NCBI RefSeq assembly: GCF_003473485.1 | Contig: NC_053047.1 | Coordinates: 6,339,001-6,403,000 of the forward strand | DNA: 64,000 nt | Reading direction: 5' to 3' | DNA from: Medicago truncatula | Taxonomy: Eukaryota; Streptophyta; Magnoliopsida; Fabales; Fabaceae | Shown here: in pieces, positions 23,542-35,879 of the stretch | Layout of the letters: every line of letters starts with the position of its first letter | Numbering within the stretch: position 1 is the stretch's first letter | Position numbers and translations under genes: made by a program | Notes under the pieces: model-generated | What the model was told of the DNA's origin: nothing | What the model saw: only the letters and a program-made list of their open reading frames with translations | Databases searched by the model: none

Positions 23542-23971
23542 CAACATTGACTCATTTAGAAGGGAAATCAAACATAGACTAAATGCTCTCGGAGATTGAT
23601 CGTAGTAGACTCGACGGGTTAATATATATAAATGGTTGAATACATTTTTTGATCATTTAAGTTCGACAAAATATTAGGTTAATCTTTAAGTTTTTTAAAT
23701 TTCAAATAGGTCATTCAAGTTGTTAATCTAATGCACTTATTTGAGGTTTTTAAGTTTCAAATAGGTTTTTAAATCGTGTTCTTACTAGGCATGACAACAA
23801 AATATCTACCGAACTCACTCGATTGGACGAGGGCTTTTCTGCTTTGACTGAGTTTGAGTATGTGTTTGAGTTTTTCACGTTTTCAAAACACTGATATGAG
23901 TGCATAACAATGATATATGTACCCATCCGAACTCATACTCAAACCCTTCTCGAATGTAGAAAATTATTTTA
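23542..23971. other. Intergenic, repeat-like scraps
   Basis: No gene. From about 23640 to 23770 direct repeats of TTTAAGTTTCAAATAGGT-like words occur. The last nine bases (23963-23971, ATTATTTTA) are the left target duplication of the next element. Confidence 0.4.
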
Positions 23972-24193
23972 GGGTTAATTAAGTTTTTAGTCCCTACAAA
24001 TATTCACAGTTTTGTTTTTAGTCCCTAATAAATAAAATCACACTTTTTAGTCCCTGTGACATTTTCCTTAAGCATTTTAGGAACCAAAAATGTTGATGGA
24101 AATTTTTATAGAGACTAAAAAGTGTGATTTTATTTTGTAGGGACTAAAAATAAAATTCTGAATATTTATAGGGACCATTTACTTAATTAACCC
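23972..24193. mobile_element. MULE-type MITE (222 bp) with exact 9-bp target duplication
   Basis: Flanked by ATTATTTTA at 23963-23971 and 24194-24202. Inverted ends GGGTTAATTAAGT are identical over 13 bases, and the arms pair further (TTTTTAGTCCCTACAAATA against the complement of TATTTATAGGGACC). Internal TTTTTAGTCCCT units repeat, a feature shared with the element at 47261-47675. Confidence 0.9.
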
Positions 24194-24202
24194 ATTATTT
24201 TA

Positions 24203-25564
24203 TTACCCATTGAGATGTCATCTTATAAAAACTACGATTTAAATTTAAAGGAACAATAAAATTATTCAGTCAAGGAATGTTAAAGTAAATATATTGCAGG
24301 ATAATACATTACAACATTGTCCTTAAAAATGAAAGAACAACATGTTTATAAAAAAAATCTATATAAAAAATACATGTTATAAATAATATTGCAGCAAAAC
24401 TTTAGAAATTCCTATTAAATGGTGCATTTTAGGGTCAGATTACAAAATAGATAACTTTTAGAGGCAATGTGATAAATATTAACATGCATAGGACTCTTTT
24501 GTATATAACTTTTTCTAGTTGATGATATTATTAAAGATGGGGGAAGACTGAAGAGGAACCGCTACTGATTTGGAAAGTTGATGATAAGAACTTTCACTAA
24601 ATATTGTGGTGTGGTGCTACAACTTTTTCTTTTTTGACAATCCGAGTGGTGCTGCTACTTTCCCTATTTATATTCTAAATTCACTAAAATGTTCATGTCC
24701 ACTACCGAAAAATAAATAAGTAAATAAATGCTACTGTCTATCTACTCATATCTTCTTATTAATAATGCTCATAATACTACTACTACTACAAAGTAATAAT
24801 GCATAATGTAACTCCAAACAGTTGATCTAGTGAATCATCATGACATAATTTGTATTGAATTTTAATCCTCCACTAATTCTTTTAGAATAAAGCAAATGTA
24901 ATTCTTTTTGTAAGGGTTCATTTTAAACTGAAGAATCATCTTTGGTCTACATTTTTTATAAACCAAATCATATAAAATGGCAAAATTTGACGGAAGGATC
25001 AATTTGATCAACGTTTGTAAAATTCAAGGACCTATTTACTATTTTGAAAAATTCGGAGATGAAATTGACCCGTGCATATAAATTTAGAGACAAAATAACC
25101 TATTCGATCCCTCTTTTATTTCCACTAATTACTCTTTCTTTTTGTGTGTATTGCACTAAAAAAAAAGCAGAAAAATTAAAGTAAAAGCATGGTTCTTTTC
25201 CTTTTTCTCTTCAATTCTCTTTAATCTTTACCAATTCAATCATACATGAAGTCTCTAAATACCGTCATAATTTAATCGACAAGCCAATGAGGTTGCTCAC
25301 ACTTTGCCTCCAGTAACCATAGGTCTAATGTGCCATAATTTTTCTATTCCCTTAATGCTGCTACTTTAAAAAAATATTTTAATACATTGGTATATGAAAA
25401 ATATATATCTTCTAATTAATAATTGAAACGTTATCCAATCTTGAACTTTAATAATGTGTCTTATCATTTCATATCTTCCCTCATAAGGAATTAAAACTGA
25501 TCATGATATATAAATTCCCCTAAAGATTTCAATTTATGTTGTAACTCTTAGAAGAAGAAGAAAG
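24203..25564. other. Intergenic upstream of DUF1262 gene
   Basis: No coding sequence was supported. At 24960-25090 a GGATCAATTTGATCAACG / GAAATTGACCCGTGC-type segment resembles a decayed MITE. A TATATAAATTCCCC stretch at about 25508 lies some 57 bases before the start codon and could be the promoter TATA box of the next gene. Confidence 0.4.
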
Positions 25565-28007
25565 ATGTATGTGACTAGACCTTTGTCTATGTACAGAAAA
25601 TCTCCAAGTAGTTTGGAGATACCACCACCAGATGCACCATATTCAGGCTATCTAGTAATCACAGATGAAGAAGCAGAATATGAAGACACATGTTGTTGGC
25701 GAATATGTCGGCGAAAGAATGTGAAGAAGCTTCCTTTCCCTCAAGACAAATTGTTCTCAGTTTTTCATCCTTCAGAGAATGAACAAACTACAAGTATTAG
25801 GGTTTGGTTTCTTCCTGTTCCTGATCATTCTTTGTCTTCTAACAGATACTATGTAATCCGAGCTAAAGGCAGACACAAAGGGTATGTATGTATTAAATAT
25901 TTTGCATAGTGTTGCTTCGTATTAGTATATGAGTAAATTGTCATTTTGGTCCGTAAATGTGTGAGGTGGTGCTATTATAGTCTCTAAATGTATCTAAACT
26001 TTGAAAATATCTATGGATGTGTCTTCTGCTAGTAATTTTAAGCACCAAACGAAGAAACTGAACACATGTTTGACGACAAAATTGACGAACGAAAGACACA
26101 TTTAGTGATGTTTTATAAATTTGGTGTATTTGTAGAGACTATCGTGACACTGCTTGACATATTCAAGAATTCAAACCAATTGAACTTAATTCTTCCATAT
26201 GCTTACTTAGTGTGTTTGGTTTCACGTTTGCAACACAGAAAAGCACGTTTGCACGCTTCCCGATGCATTTTTGCCGTGATTTTCATCAAACTCCGTTTTG
26301 CAAACGCAATACCTAACATGCACTTAGTTACTTGTCTTTGTTTTCTGTGAGATTTTATATTTTTTCAACAATAATATGTGCCATATGATCTTCTTTTGTC
26401 AGTATGGAACTATAATTGATCATGTGCTCAAGCTTATAAGGTTGTTTAAGTCTTTTGTGCTGACATTAATGTTTGTTATTATTATTATCAGTACTTCAGA
26501 AGCCTGTCCAATTGTTATGCTTAGCAATTAGCATAAGCTGAATTCATAACTAAGATTATGTCCTAGTATGGATTAATATCTAACTTATAAGAGTTTCTCA
26601 TTTAAGTTCATAGTTCTTAAAAAGAAGTAAAGAAGTCACTATAAGCTTAAGTATATGGAAACTCAAATGAGATAGCTTTTAAGAGAATTGAGATAAAATA
26701 ACTATTTTTAACTTATATGATAAGCTATTGTTTAAAAAACTTTCATGTTTAAGAAAAAAAACTCATAGTTATTATAGATTTATAGGATTATTTTTACGTG
26801 TATGTTTGAAAACAATTACGATTAAGGCAAAAGCTACACTTTAGAGCTTCAACAAAATCGTAGTGTCATTGTGATTTCGTCAAACTCATCGTGGTTTCTG
26901 TTAAGAGTCCCACATTGGACAGGTGATGATCTAACAATGTGTTTATAAGTGGGGGCAATCCTCACCTTATACAAGCTGATTTTGTAAGGATGAGTTAGGC
27001 CCCGATGTGGGACTTGAGTTTTTCCCAATAGTTCCAGACATGCACATGTCAAATAACATTTGTAGTAGTGTGCCTCATAAAAATTCACACATACTCACAA
27101 AATGTTGAAACTTTTGTGATTTTGTAGGAAAGTATACAAATGTTCAAGAGAAGGTGACATAGTGAGTTGTTGCTTCAATAATCTCTTGAATGACAAAAGT
27201 CCAAAACCATTCAATCTAAAAGACTTGCACCAGATTTTCAAGATTCATACTCATCAAAGTGGTGGTTTCTTTGCAAAATCAATTACACCAGATGGAATTC
27301 CACCAAAATTCCTAAGAAAAAAAGGATGGAAAGTTAGAATTTCAGGTTCATATAGATCATGCAAACTAAATGAAGCTCTAGGTGTTGATTTTCCTCTAAG
27401 AGAAAAGCTTCCAAGTTTTCATTTTCCTATCTCAAGAAAAAATTCACCACCTTTAGTTGTAGGAAAATGGTATATTCCATTTATATTTGTGAAAGAAAGT
27501 GCAAGAAAAGTCAAACAACAAATGAAAAAGTCAATGTTTTATAGTATGACACTTGAGCAAAAATGGGAAGAGATTTATTCATGTGGAAGGAATGAACATG
27601 AAAATGAGAATCAAAATGAAGATGATGTTGTGATTGTGAATGTATATGTTGAAAGAGAAAAGGTATTGATATGTGGAACGGAGGCTACAAAGAATGGAAC
27701 AATTGATAATAATGGTTTTATGTTGTTTAGGGTTTATAATCCTTATAATAAGAGAAGGGTTAGTGTTGGATTGAGTTCAGCAATTATTGAGAATATGAGA
27801 TGGGTTGAAGAGCAAGGTGGTTGGGTTTATGGTAATGGGAGAGAGAGGGTTGTAACAGTGAAAGAAGAGGTAACATGTCAAAATGAATGGAATAGGTTTG
27901 GTTGTTATGTGTTGGTTGAAAGTTTTTGTCTTAGGACATTGGATGGAAAGTTGGTTTTGAGATATGATTTTAGGCATACTCATAAGATTAAGTGCAAATG
28001 GGAGTAG
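25565..28007 (+). CDS. DUF1262 family protein
   Basis: Function unknown. Two coding exons, 25565-25881 and 27128-28007, with a 1.25 kb GT-AG intron in phase 2, giving 398 residues, normal for this plant-specific family. The start MYVTRPLSMYRKSPSSL with PPPDAPYSGYLVI after it is the family signature; later blocks are RVWFLPVPDHSLSSNRYYVI, SCCFN, PPKFLRKKGWKV, VGKWYIPFIFVKE and a C-terminal FGCYVLVESFCLRTLDG. No signal peptide or membrane segment is evident. An acidic Asn/Glu-rich loop lies at about residues 245-262. The ATG is preceded by a purine-rich GAAGAAGAAGAAAG leader. Known: Arabidopsis relatives are a small clustered family; only one copy is seen here. No lesions. Confidence 0.9.
26887..27016. 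repeat. Fold-back dispersed repeat with GTCCCACATCG ends (DUF1262 intron)
   Basis: Starts AAGAGTCCCACATTGGAC and ends CCGATGTGGGACTTGAG, imperfect inverted termini, with GTGTTTATAAGTGGGGGCAA inside. The same family occurs twice at 58060-58405 in the other orientation. Widely dispersed repeats of this wording are known to me from legumes; class not settled. Confidence 0.7.
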
Positions 28008-28979
28008 GAATCAAGTTTTAGATTTTCACTCTCTAAATACATTAAGGTTATATTTGGTAACACGGTACACTAATTATTCTTGCGTGTTTAGGCAACTTCA
28101 AACAAATCCATTGTGAATTTTGCGAAGCAAAAAATCAGAGAGATGGACTGAAAAGTCACATTAACTATTATAAATGGTGTATTTTTATATGATGTCGAAA
28201 TATGTTACTAGATTTTTGATGTTAAAACCACATTATTGAATGCTAATTGTTATGGTTTTAACAAAAGTTTAAATTCTATCTTGAGCTTTAGTATATTGTT
28301 GTTTACTTAGTATATAAGCTATCATAAAATTCGAATAAATGAATAAATATTAATCAAACATTTAACTACTAATATTTGCCAAAAAAAACTACGTACCATG
28401 AAACTTTGTTACATAATTCATGTCTTGTCTTGTGACAATTAATAAAATGAATATGTTTGATTTTGGACACTGGAATTATCTGCAAAGTTTTGGTTATAAA
28501 AATCATTATTTAGATTATTAATAGTATAAACACATATATGTTGAAGCCTAATGAGAAACTTATTAGTCCACCTATGTGAGTGCCCATTTATCCACAAATT
28601 TTTAGGATGTGGGACTCTCTTATTTATTTCCAATTACAACACTACTAAATACAGAATAGAAATGAAACGTGGACTATGAATGACCGGTAGTATAAAAGAA
28701 TTTTCTATAATCCCCAACCACTGGCATCAATCAAATTAACAGTCAAATCTTACTATGCTCCTGAGGCACCATCACTATCGTTCTTGAAAGTAAAAAATAA
28801 AAAAAAAACATATTTAAATATCTTTTGTTAATCATTTTGATCTATAAATGTGTATTTTGTTGATTAGTTTAGTTTTTATAAGTGTTTTTTGTTTTTATTT
28901 CATAAAATTATTAATGAAAAAGATATTTGAAAGCGTGTAGATAATTTCAATGCATTTAAGAAATATAGAACAACATCTC
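28008..28979. other. Intergenic downstream of DUF1262 gene
   Basis: Holds the 3' UTR and terminator region of the gene above. No further gene or clear repeat boundary was found. Confidence 0.4.
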
Positions 28980-29115
28980 ATACGTTCTCATGAACTTAAC
29001 TTGATAAGAGATAATGTATAATATATGTAAAATCTGGAGCTCGAATCCAAACACCCCACTTATTAACCTTTAAGGTAAATTTCTCTAACCGATTGACTGC
29101 TTGACCCAAAAAAAA
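28980..29115 (+). repeat. Decayed tRNA-derived SINE
   Basis: A-box relict CTTAACTTGATAAGAG, then ATAATGTATAATATATG, B-box relict GAGCTCGAATCCAA, a 3' part CTCTAACCGATTGACTGC and a short A-run. The order and spacing match the SINE at 23448 but with many substitutions. Confidence 0.6.
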
Positions 29116-29422
29116 GAGAACAACCTCTCATACATCCAAGACCAAAATGTTTGTTTGTCCAAATATATTTTAATTGGTGCTATAGGATGGAGAATAAGTG
29201 GAGTGGAACATATAAACCAATATTTACTATATTTTATAAAAAAAATTAGAAAAAGAAGGTATGTATTTCCTTTACTTAAATAATCATATTTGAAATGTGT
29301 CAAATATTAAATATAGATATCTCTTTAATATTCAAAATTTGATTCGCCATAACTAAATTCATTGGTTTCTATTTTAAACATTTAAATAGCTTATCCAATT
29401 TCATTCACTCTTTTACATAATA

Positions 29423-29426
<4 letters not shown>

Positions 29427-29481
<55 letters not shown>
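29427..29481. repeat. (AT)n microsatellite
   Basis: About 27 uninterrupted AT dinucleotides, some 270 bases upstream of the tryptophan synthase start codon. Confidence 0.95.
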
Positions 29482-29483
<2 letters not shown>

Positions 29484-29753
29484 ATCAATCCAAACATGCT
29501 TTAAGAAAATACAAAAAGAAACAAAATTGAGTTGGACTGCTGACTCAATAACTTCCAATAGTCAACAAATCCATACAACATTTTTGTCTTTAGTGTCTGT
29601 CACATGAGTAGTAGTAATAGTCAAAGACTCAAAGTCTCAAATTTAGTTTAATTTCTTAACTCTACATTTCAAGTTTCAACATCAACAACTCTTCTGACTA
29701 TACTTTTATGTCCATACATTTCATGGTTTGAAGATCCAAACACAGAGAACAAA

Positions 29754-32700
29754 ATGAAATCTGTCAGTAATATTTCATGTGTGTTCTCACTTCCTAATTC
29801 ATCACCTTACTTCAACTTTCAAGGTACACCATCACCCTTGTTTTTTTTTTTTTTAATTATACACATTTTTTTAGTTAATTTAATTTAACTTAGGTAGATC
29901 TAATCTTAATTAATTTCCTCTTCAAGTTGTTTAAAACTCTGAATAACATGCATAAATGCTGTAATTAAATTCACATGAGTTTATTGAATTTGACAAATTT
30001 TGAGTAGACACAATACAAGATAGCTTAAGGTTTTTAATAATGTTTATATGGTTTTATAATGTAGATATTTTAAACACCTCCAGTTAATATATTTTTTATT
30101 TTATAATTGATTTTTTTTGTTATTTAACTCAGATTCAGCTAAATGTCAAAATTTAAATAAAAGAAAAAGTAATAACTTATCCAAGAAACATTGAACAAAA
30201 ATGGAAATTTGAAAGTTAATCCTGGCAAGTTAAAATTAGCTGCATGGTTAAGCTAATTTAATTGGTTAACGAGTAAACACTCATTTTGGTCATCAAGGGT
30301 GGAAAAATATACTTGATTGCATCTTTCGTTACTCAGTCCTAAAACATGTCTTTTGTTAGTTAGTTTGGTTTGAAATGTTTGATTTGAAACGTGTCTTATG
30401 TTAGTCAATTTGGTCAAGACCAAGTCTATGGTGCACAAGGGACATATGTAATTGTTTCTACCATTGGATCAATAAGTCTCGCCGTTAAATTAAATGAAAT
30501 TTATTGATCCAACCGTGGAAAAATAAACTTGTGCGTGGTGGTGGTGCAATACTATTTTGCTTGCGCACATTAGACAAAGTCTTTGGTCCATAACAAAAGA
30601 CACATTTTCTTAGGTGGAACAAATTCTTACTTCACTGCTGAACTCCGAATTACCAGAGCCCCTATTCTTAGGAACCGAAGGGTTAACACAAAAATAAAGA
30701 AGACACATTTAGGGATATTTTTGTATTTCAATACATTTAATTCAAGTACTATAATGACTAGAACTAGAATGATTATCAGTGTTACATTTTTTTTTTGTTT
30801 TTGAACTTCAGTTGAAAAGCAATGGCCTCAAAGATTTTCCTTGAGTACAAAGCCAATGCATCTAAGGTATTCAAATGGATGCAAAGTGAGAGCAACATTG
30901 GATACTAATAAATCAATTGAAATTCCTCATCAATGGTACAATCTAATTGCTGATCTTCCAATAAAACCACCTCCACCATTGCATCCCAAGACTTTTGAAC
31001 CAATCAAGCCAGAAGACTTGTCACCTCTTTTTCCTGACGAGTTAATCAGACAAGAAGTGACAACTGATAGATTCATAGATATACCGGATGAAGTTCGTGA
31101 TGTTTACAGTCTTTGGCGCCCAACTCCTCTCATCAGGTTTGATTCATATCTACCATATGTCTAAGGTTTTAAATTGTGGTCGTGTCATGATGTTTGATAT
31201 TGAGGAAAATCGCGATGAAATATGGTTGATGCCTGATGTAACCTCAATTTCAATCGTAGATAGGGCTGTTTATTGTTCGGTTCAAAAAGGAAAACCGAAC
31301 TGGATATTGAACAGTTAGAATAACTCAATAAAACTGAACCGATCGTTATGAACAGAAGTGGTATGAAAGTTCAGTGCATTGGTTATGTGGTTCCGAACCG
31401 GAACTACATTTACAGAAAACCGAACTGTACTTTTTCGAACTGAACTGTACCAAATTACTATTATCGACTGATAACTAGGACTGTTGAAAAAATCCGAACC
31501 ATATCGAATATTAGGTACGTTTTAAGAAAAACTAAAAATTGAACTGAACCATTAACTCCTCCGAAAAGAACCGAACTGTGACAGATAGCTCACGATATGA
31601 ACGTGAACTATAAGTCACAATTAGATTCTTTTAGGTTCGGTTCATTTTTTTGGTATTGAAACAGTCTAGTTGCAAATCTTTTCCGAATGGATAATACTTA
31701 GATACAGTGCTATCGGCAATGCTCCTACTGCTCCATCAAAAAAGGTATCATTATTGTCACCAAATTTTTTGAAAAGGCATAAAAACTACTTGGGAGAGGA
31801 ACAGTAAAAAAAGTAATTGCATCACTGCATGCAAGTTTAATCCTATTTTAAAACCCTGCATATATATAACTCTTTTCCTTTTCATCTTTCTGAATTCTAG
31901 CTAGAGGAATCTTATATACACGTTTCTTATGATTTTAGAGCCAAGAGGTTGGAAAAGCTTCTTGATACACCTGCTAGAATTTACTACAAATACGAAGGTG
32001 TAAGTCCAGCAGGGTCACACAAACCTAACTCTGCTATTCCACAAGCATGGTATAATTTACAAGAAGGTGTCAAGAATGTTGTGACAGAAACTGGTGCTGG
32101 ACAATGGGGAAGTGCATTAGCCTTTGCTTGCAGCATATTTGGCCTTGGATGTGAGGTACGAAACTATTGGTATTAAATTCATGAAGATTTTATCTTCAAT
32201 GTTTTACTAACTTCTTGCTAGTATACTGTTACATTTAACTATGTGTGTTACGCGCCTTTATTCTGGTTGTAAGTTACAAAAGCCATGAAACTGTAATGTT
32301 TAGTTAGTTTCTTAATCTTTGTGCAGGTGTGGCAAGTACGCGCTTCGTATGATTCGAAACCGTATCGAAGATTGATGATGCAAACATGGGGAGCAAATGT
32401 GCATCCATCTCCATCTATGCTTACCGAGGCAGGTCAAAGAATTCTTCAAAATGATCCAACAAGTCCAGGGAGTTTAGGCATAGCTATATCAGAAGCTGTG
32501 GAAATAGCTGCTAAAAATCCTGATACCAAGTACTGTTTAGGAAGTGTACTAAATCATGTTTTACTTCACCAAAGTGTTATTGGAGAAGAGTGCATTAAGC
32601 AAATGGAAGCTATTGGAGAAACTCCTGATGTTATCATAGGATGTACCGGTGGTGGATCCAATTTTGCCGGACTCAGTTTTCCTTTCATTAGGGAGAAGCT

Positions 32701-33721
32701 TAATAACAAAATTAATCCTGTGATTAGAGCTGTTGAACCTACAGCATGTCCTTCATTAACAAAAGGGATATATACTTATGATTATGGTGATACAGCAGGG
32801 TTGACTCCTTTGATGAAAATGCATACACTTGGCCATGACTTTGTTCCTGATCCAATTCATGCTGGTAACTAATTTTATATGCTAAAATAGTTTGTTTCAT
32901 ATTTATTTATTTTTTGTTTAGACCCCTCAACTATGAAGCACCAATGCAGATATAAACATTGGATACGATACTGAAACATATATATTGATAATAATTTGAG
33001 AATATAGAAGTGTCTGACACTAACACATGTTAGACATCAAACACTTCTTCAATCCAAAGTGTCTATGCTAGATAGACTCTCATTATAATCTGAGTAGAGC
33101 CACAAGGACCTAAATAGGGGAGAAAAGCTCTTCCAATGCCTATATTTTCATTCACAAAACTCGAGTGTGAGATGTTGTTTAAGGGAAACCGAACTCCTTG
33201 CCACTTGGACGACCTGGTGTTCTAGTGTCGTATTTGTTAGCATATCTTTTGTAACGACATTTTTGTTTACTTGTAGGGGGGTTGCGCTATCATGGTATGG
33301 CACCATTGATCTCACATGTTTATGAGTTAGGTTTAATGGAAGCAATTTCTATTCCACAAACTGAATGCTTTCAAGGTAATTTCTCCGTTCTTTTTGAACC
33401 GTCACTTTTGCAGAAAAAAATTGTTCTAATTTATTTGTCATAAAATTGTGTATTTTGATTACAGGTGCTATACAGTTTGCAAGGTCCGAAGGGTTGATAC
33501 CAGCTCCTGAACCAACTCATGCAATAGCTGCAACCATTAGAGAAGCTCTTCATTGTAGAGAGACTGGAGAGGCTAAGGTTATTTTGACAGCAATGTGTGG
33601 ACATGGCCATTTTGACCTACCAGCTTATGAGAAGTATTTGCAAGGTAATATGGTTGATCTTTCCTTCTCAGAGGACAGGTTGAAAGCTTCACTTGGAAAT
33701 ATTTCTAAAGTGACATCTTGA
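29754..33721 (+). CDS. TSBtype2: Tryptophan synthase beta chain, type 2 (TrpB2-like)
   Basis: PLP enzyme joining indole and L-serine to make L-tryptophan. Exons are 29754-29823, 30812-31136, 31939-32155, 32327-32864, 33277-33375 and 33465-33721; GT-AG introns with agreeing phases give 501 residues, as in plant type-2 proteins, which are longer than type-1 TrpB. The first ~50 residues are Ser-rich with few acids ([18 protein letters not shown]), suggesting a plastid transit peptide. Catalytic features are GSHKPNSA with the PLP-binding lysine at about residue 160, [11 protein letters not shown], and the phosphate-binding [11 protein letters not shown] near 309-319. The ending [14 protein letters not shown] is typical of type 2. 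Known: type-2 enzymes are usually not bound to TrpA and may salvage free indole. Exon 1 codes only 23 residues and was placed by splice sites and phase, so it is the least certain part. Confidence 0.94.
31258..31680. repeat. hAT/MITE-like repeat rich in CCGAAC words (TrpB2 intron 2)
   Basis: Begins near TAGGGCTGTTTATTGTTCGG and ends near GGTTCGGTTCATTTTTTTGG plus AACAGTCTA, imperfect inverted ends. In between, CGAACTG/CGAACCG words recur about ten times in both orientations. No target duplication was found, so limits are approximate. A related scrap lies at 57830-57908 (GGTTTCGGTTTGGATTGG, ending AACACCCTAG). Confidence 0.45.
32931..33080. repeat. Decayed CTATGAAGCAC-family MITE (TrpB2 intron 4)
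   Basis: Starts CTATGAAGCACCAATGC and contains AATAATTTGAGAAT, GTGTCTGACACTAACACATG and a diverged end (GTGTCTATGCTAGATAG). The shared start and the AATAATTTGAGAA core match the intact element at 47042-47200. Confidence 0.6.
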
Positions 33722-34224
33722 GTTTGGCCTCATTTTAGTACCAAGAGAGAGAAATTCCATCAGCAATCTTTTTACGGCGTATTATGTAAAAATATCGATG
33801 AGTTTGACAAAATCATTTTGGTCTAGTTTCTTAAGTGGGACTTACATGAATTTCGATCAATAATAAAGGTCTAGTATCTTAAGTGAGACTTACATGAATT
33901 TCGATCAATAACAAAAAATGTAACAAAATAATGTGTATCGAAGAATATGTCATACTAGATGCTATTGATTATGTTTTAGAGTTTTTCTCTTTTAATTTGG
34001 TGTGCTAGGAGTCTCTTTTCATTAAATAAAACTAGATTTAAACCTGCGCAACATAATGAACACTTATGTTAGAAGATGCAAATTAAGAGCTTGTTTGTTA
34101 CGACTATTTTATTTTTGGTGGTTTAGGAATTAAGAAGCCCTAAGATACTAATGATACTTTCCTCATAAAGATGTTGTGGAACCTTATTCACAATTTGGAT
34201 GACCTGTGGTGCGGTGTTCTTTTA
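33722..34224. other. TrpB2 3' UTR and spacer
   Basis: A local direct duplication is visible: GGTCTAGTWTCTTAAGTGRG ACTTACATGAATTTCGATCAATAA occurs at about 33821-33862 and again at 33869-33910. TTA at 34222-34224 is the left target duplication of the Harbinger element. Confidence 0.6.
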
Positions 34225-34723
34225 GACCATCTCCAATGGTCTATTTAATGTGCCATTCAACACCAAGTTTGCTTCCAATGATGTGTTTAATGTGTGTTGA
34301 ATGAGGGAAGAGAAGAGAGAGAAGGTGAACCGATTCAACACAATTTAATCCTGCCAGGCCGGACACGTGGCGCTCAGAAATTGGCCCAAAACGGGCGCGT
34401 GCGTTACACGCGCAGACAAGGCGCGTGACGCGTCAGACGTGCGGAGAGAGAAAGACTTTTTGGATAGATAATGACACGTGGCGCGTTTTAATTGGCTGTC
34501 CGGATTCTTATCATTTTAATAATTTGACCTCAATTATTTCGTTGTAAATTAATTTAAAAAAAAAAAAAATTACCAAAATTCATGATTTTTTTTCCTCTAT
34601 AAATAGAGACTTGGATCATTTGATTTGGACACAGAAAAAAAAATCAAGTTTTTCACTATCTTCATCTTATTATTATCTTTCTATTAGCAAACTAAGTGAA
34701 GTTTTAATCTTATTTTTTGTGAA

Positions 34724-35845
34724 ATGGATCCCAATAATAACCATTTCAACACCCAAAAATTTTCTAATTACCCATATAACTACGAAAATCCCAACAATTA
34801 TCCAAATCCAAATCAATTTTATAACCAACGTCCTCAAAACATACATCAAAACGTACCTAATTTTGGTTTTTCACCAAATTTCAACCAGTCATCCTCTGTT
34901 CCAAACTTTCATCCATATTATGGATCTATGATGAGATATCCATCTCAAACACCCCCATTTAATGGTTATATGCCAATGGGGAATGAAAATTTTCCTAGTG
35001 TTGATGCAACCCAATATCCTGAATTTTCAACACAAATAACTCCTGGTGGCATGGCAGTTGCTGATGAAGTCACTCCAGAAGATTCAACTCCTAAGAGCAA
35101 GAGAAGTAAGGAACCAGCATGGAACACTCAACAAAATTTGGTTCTAATTAGTGCATGGATTAAATATGGAACAAGCAGTGTTGTCGGGAGAAACCAGAGA
35201 GGAGAAACATATTGGGGTAAAATTGCTGAGTATTGTAATGAGTATTGCTCATTCGATTCTCCCCGCGATCTAGTTGCCTGCCGAAACCGTTTTAATTATA
35301 TGAGCAAAATAATAAATAAATGGATTGGTGCTTATGAAAGCGCTAAGCGTATGCAAGGAAGCGGTTGGTCGGAAGATGATGTTTTGACAAAAGCGCAGGA
35401 ATTATTTGCAGGTGGGAAGAATATTCAATTTACTTTGAATGAAGAATGACACGCTCTCCGTGATCAACCACGTTATGGTAGTCAGATGGGAGGAAATGTT
35501 GGGTCAGGGAGTAGTGGATCTAAGAGATCTCACGAGGACTCTGTAGGATCTAGTGCTCGTCCAATGGGTAGGGAGGCAGCTAAAAAAAAAGGTAAAATGA
35601 AAAGCAAGGGCGATACATTGGAGAAGGTGGAAAAGGAATGGGTTCAATTCAAAGAATTAAAAGAGCAAGAGATTGAACAATTGAAAGAGTTAAATTTGGT
35701 GAAACAACATAAAAACAAGTTGCTGCAAGAAAAGACTCAAGCTAAAAAAATGAAAATGTATCTAAAGTTAAGGGACGAAGAGCATCTCGATGACCGGAAG
35801 AAGGAGCTGTTGGAGAAGTTGGAGCGTGAGCTGTTTGAAAATTAA
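34724..35845 (+). pseudogene. Harbinger ORF1 protein (Myb/SANT-like, NAM-associated C-terminus), one internal stop
   Basis: Accessory DNA-binding protein needed with the transposase in PIF/Harbinger elements. The frame runs from ATG 34724 to 35845 and is broken only by TGA at 35447-35449; the part after it (35450 onward) is in the same frame, so a single substitution explains the break. The N-terminus is Asn/Pro/Phe/Tyr-rich and disordered (about residues 1-110); a trihelix/Myb-like domain follows (EPAWNTQQNLVLISAWIKYG, YWGKIAEYCNEY, CRNRFNYMSKIINKWIGAYE); the C-terminal third is Lys/Glu-rich coiled coil. Such proteins are often mislabelled in databases as glutathione S-transferase T3-like; nothing here supports GST function. 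Confidence 0.88.
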
Positions 35846-35879
35846 TTTTAATCAAATATTTGTTTGTATTCAGTCAACA

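Noticed and set aside
26887-27016. Real snRNA gene promoter
   Set aside because: The sequence belongs to a dispersed fold-back repeat and no snRNA body follows the TATA-like box.
29427-29481. (AT)n run as a functional element
   Set aside because: A plain microsatellite; no reason to assign a role.
34724-35845. Host gene such as a trihelix factor or glutathione S-transferase T3-like
   Set aside because: It lies inside Harbinger ends next to the transposase and has no GST fold; it is the element's ORF1.
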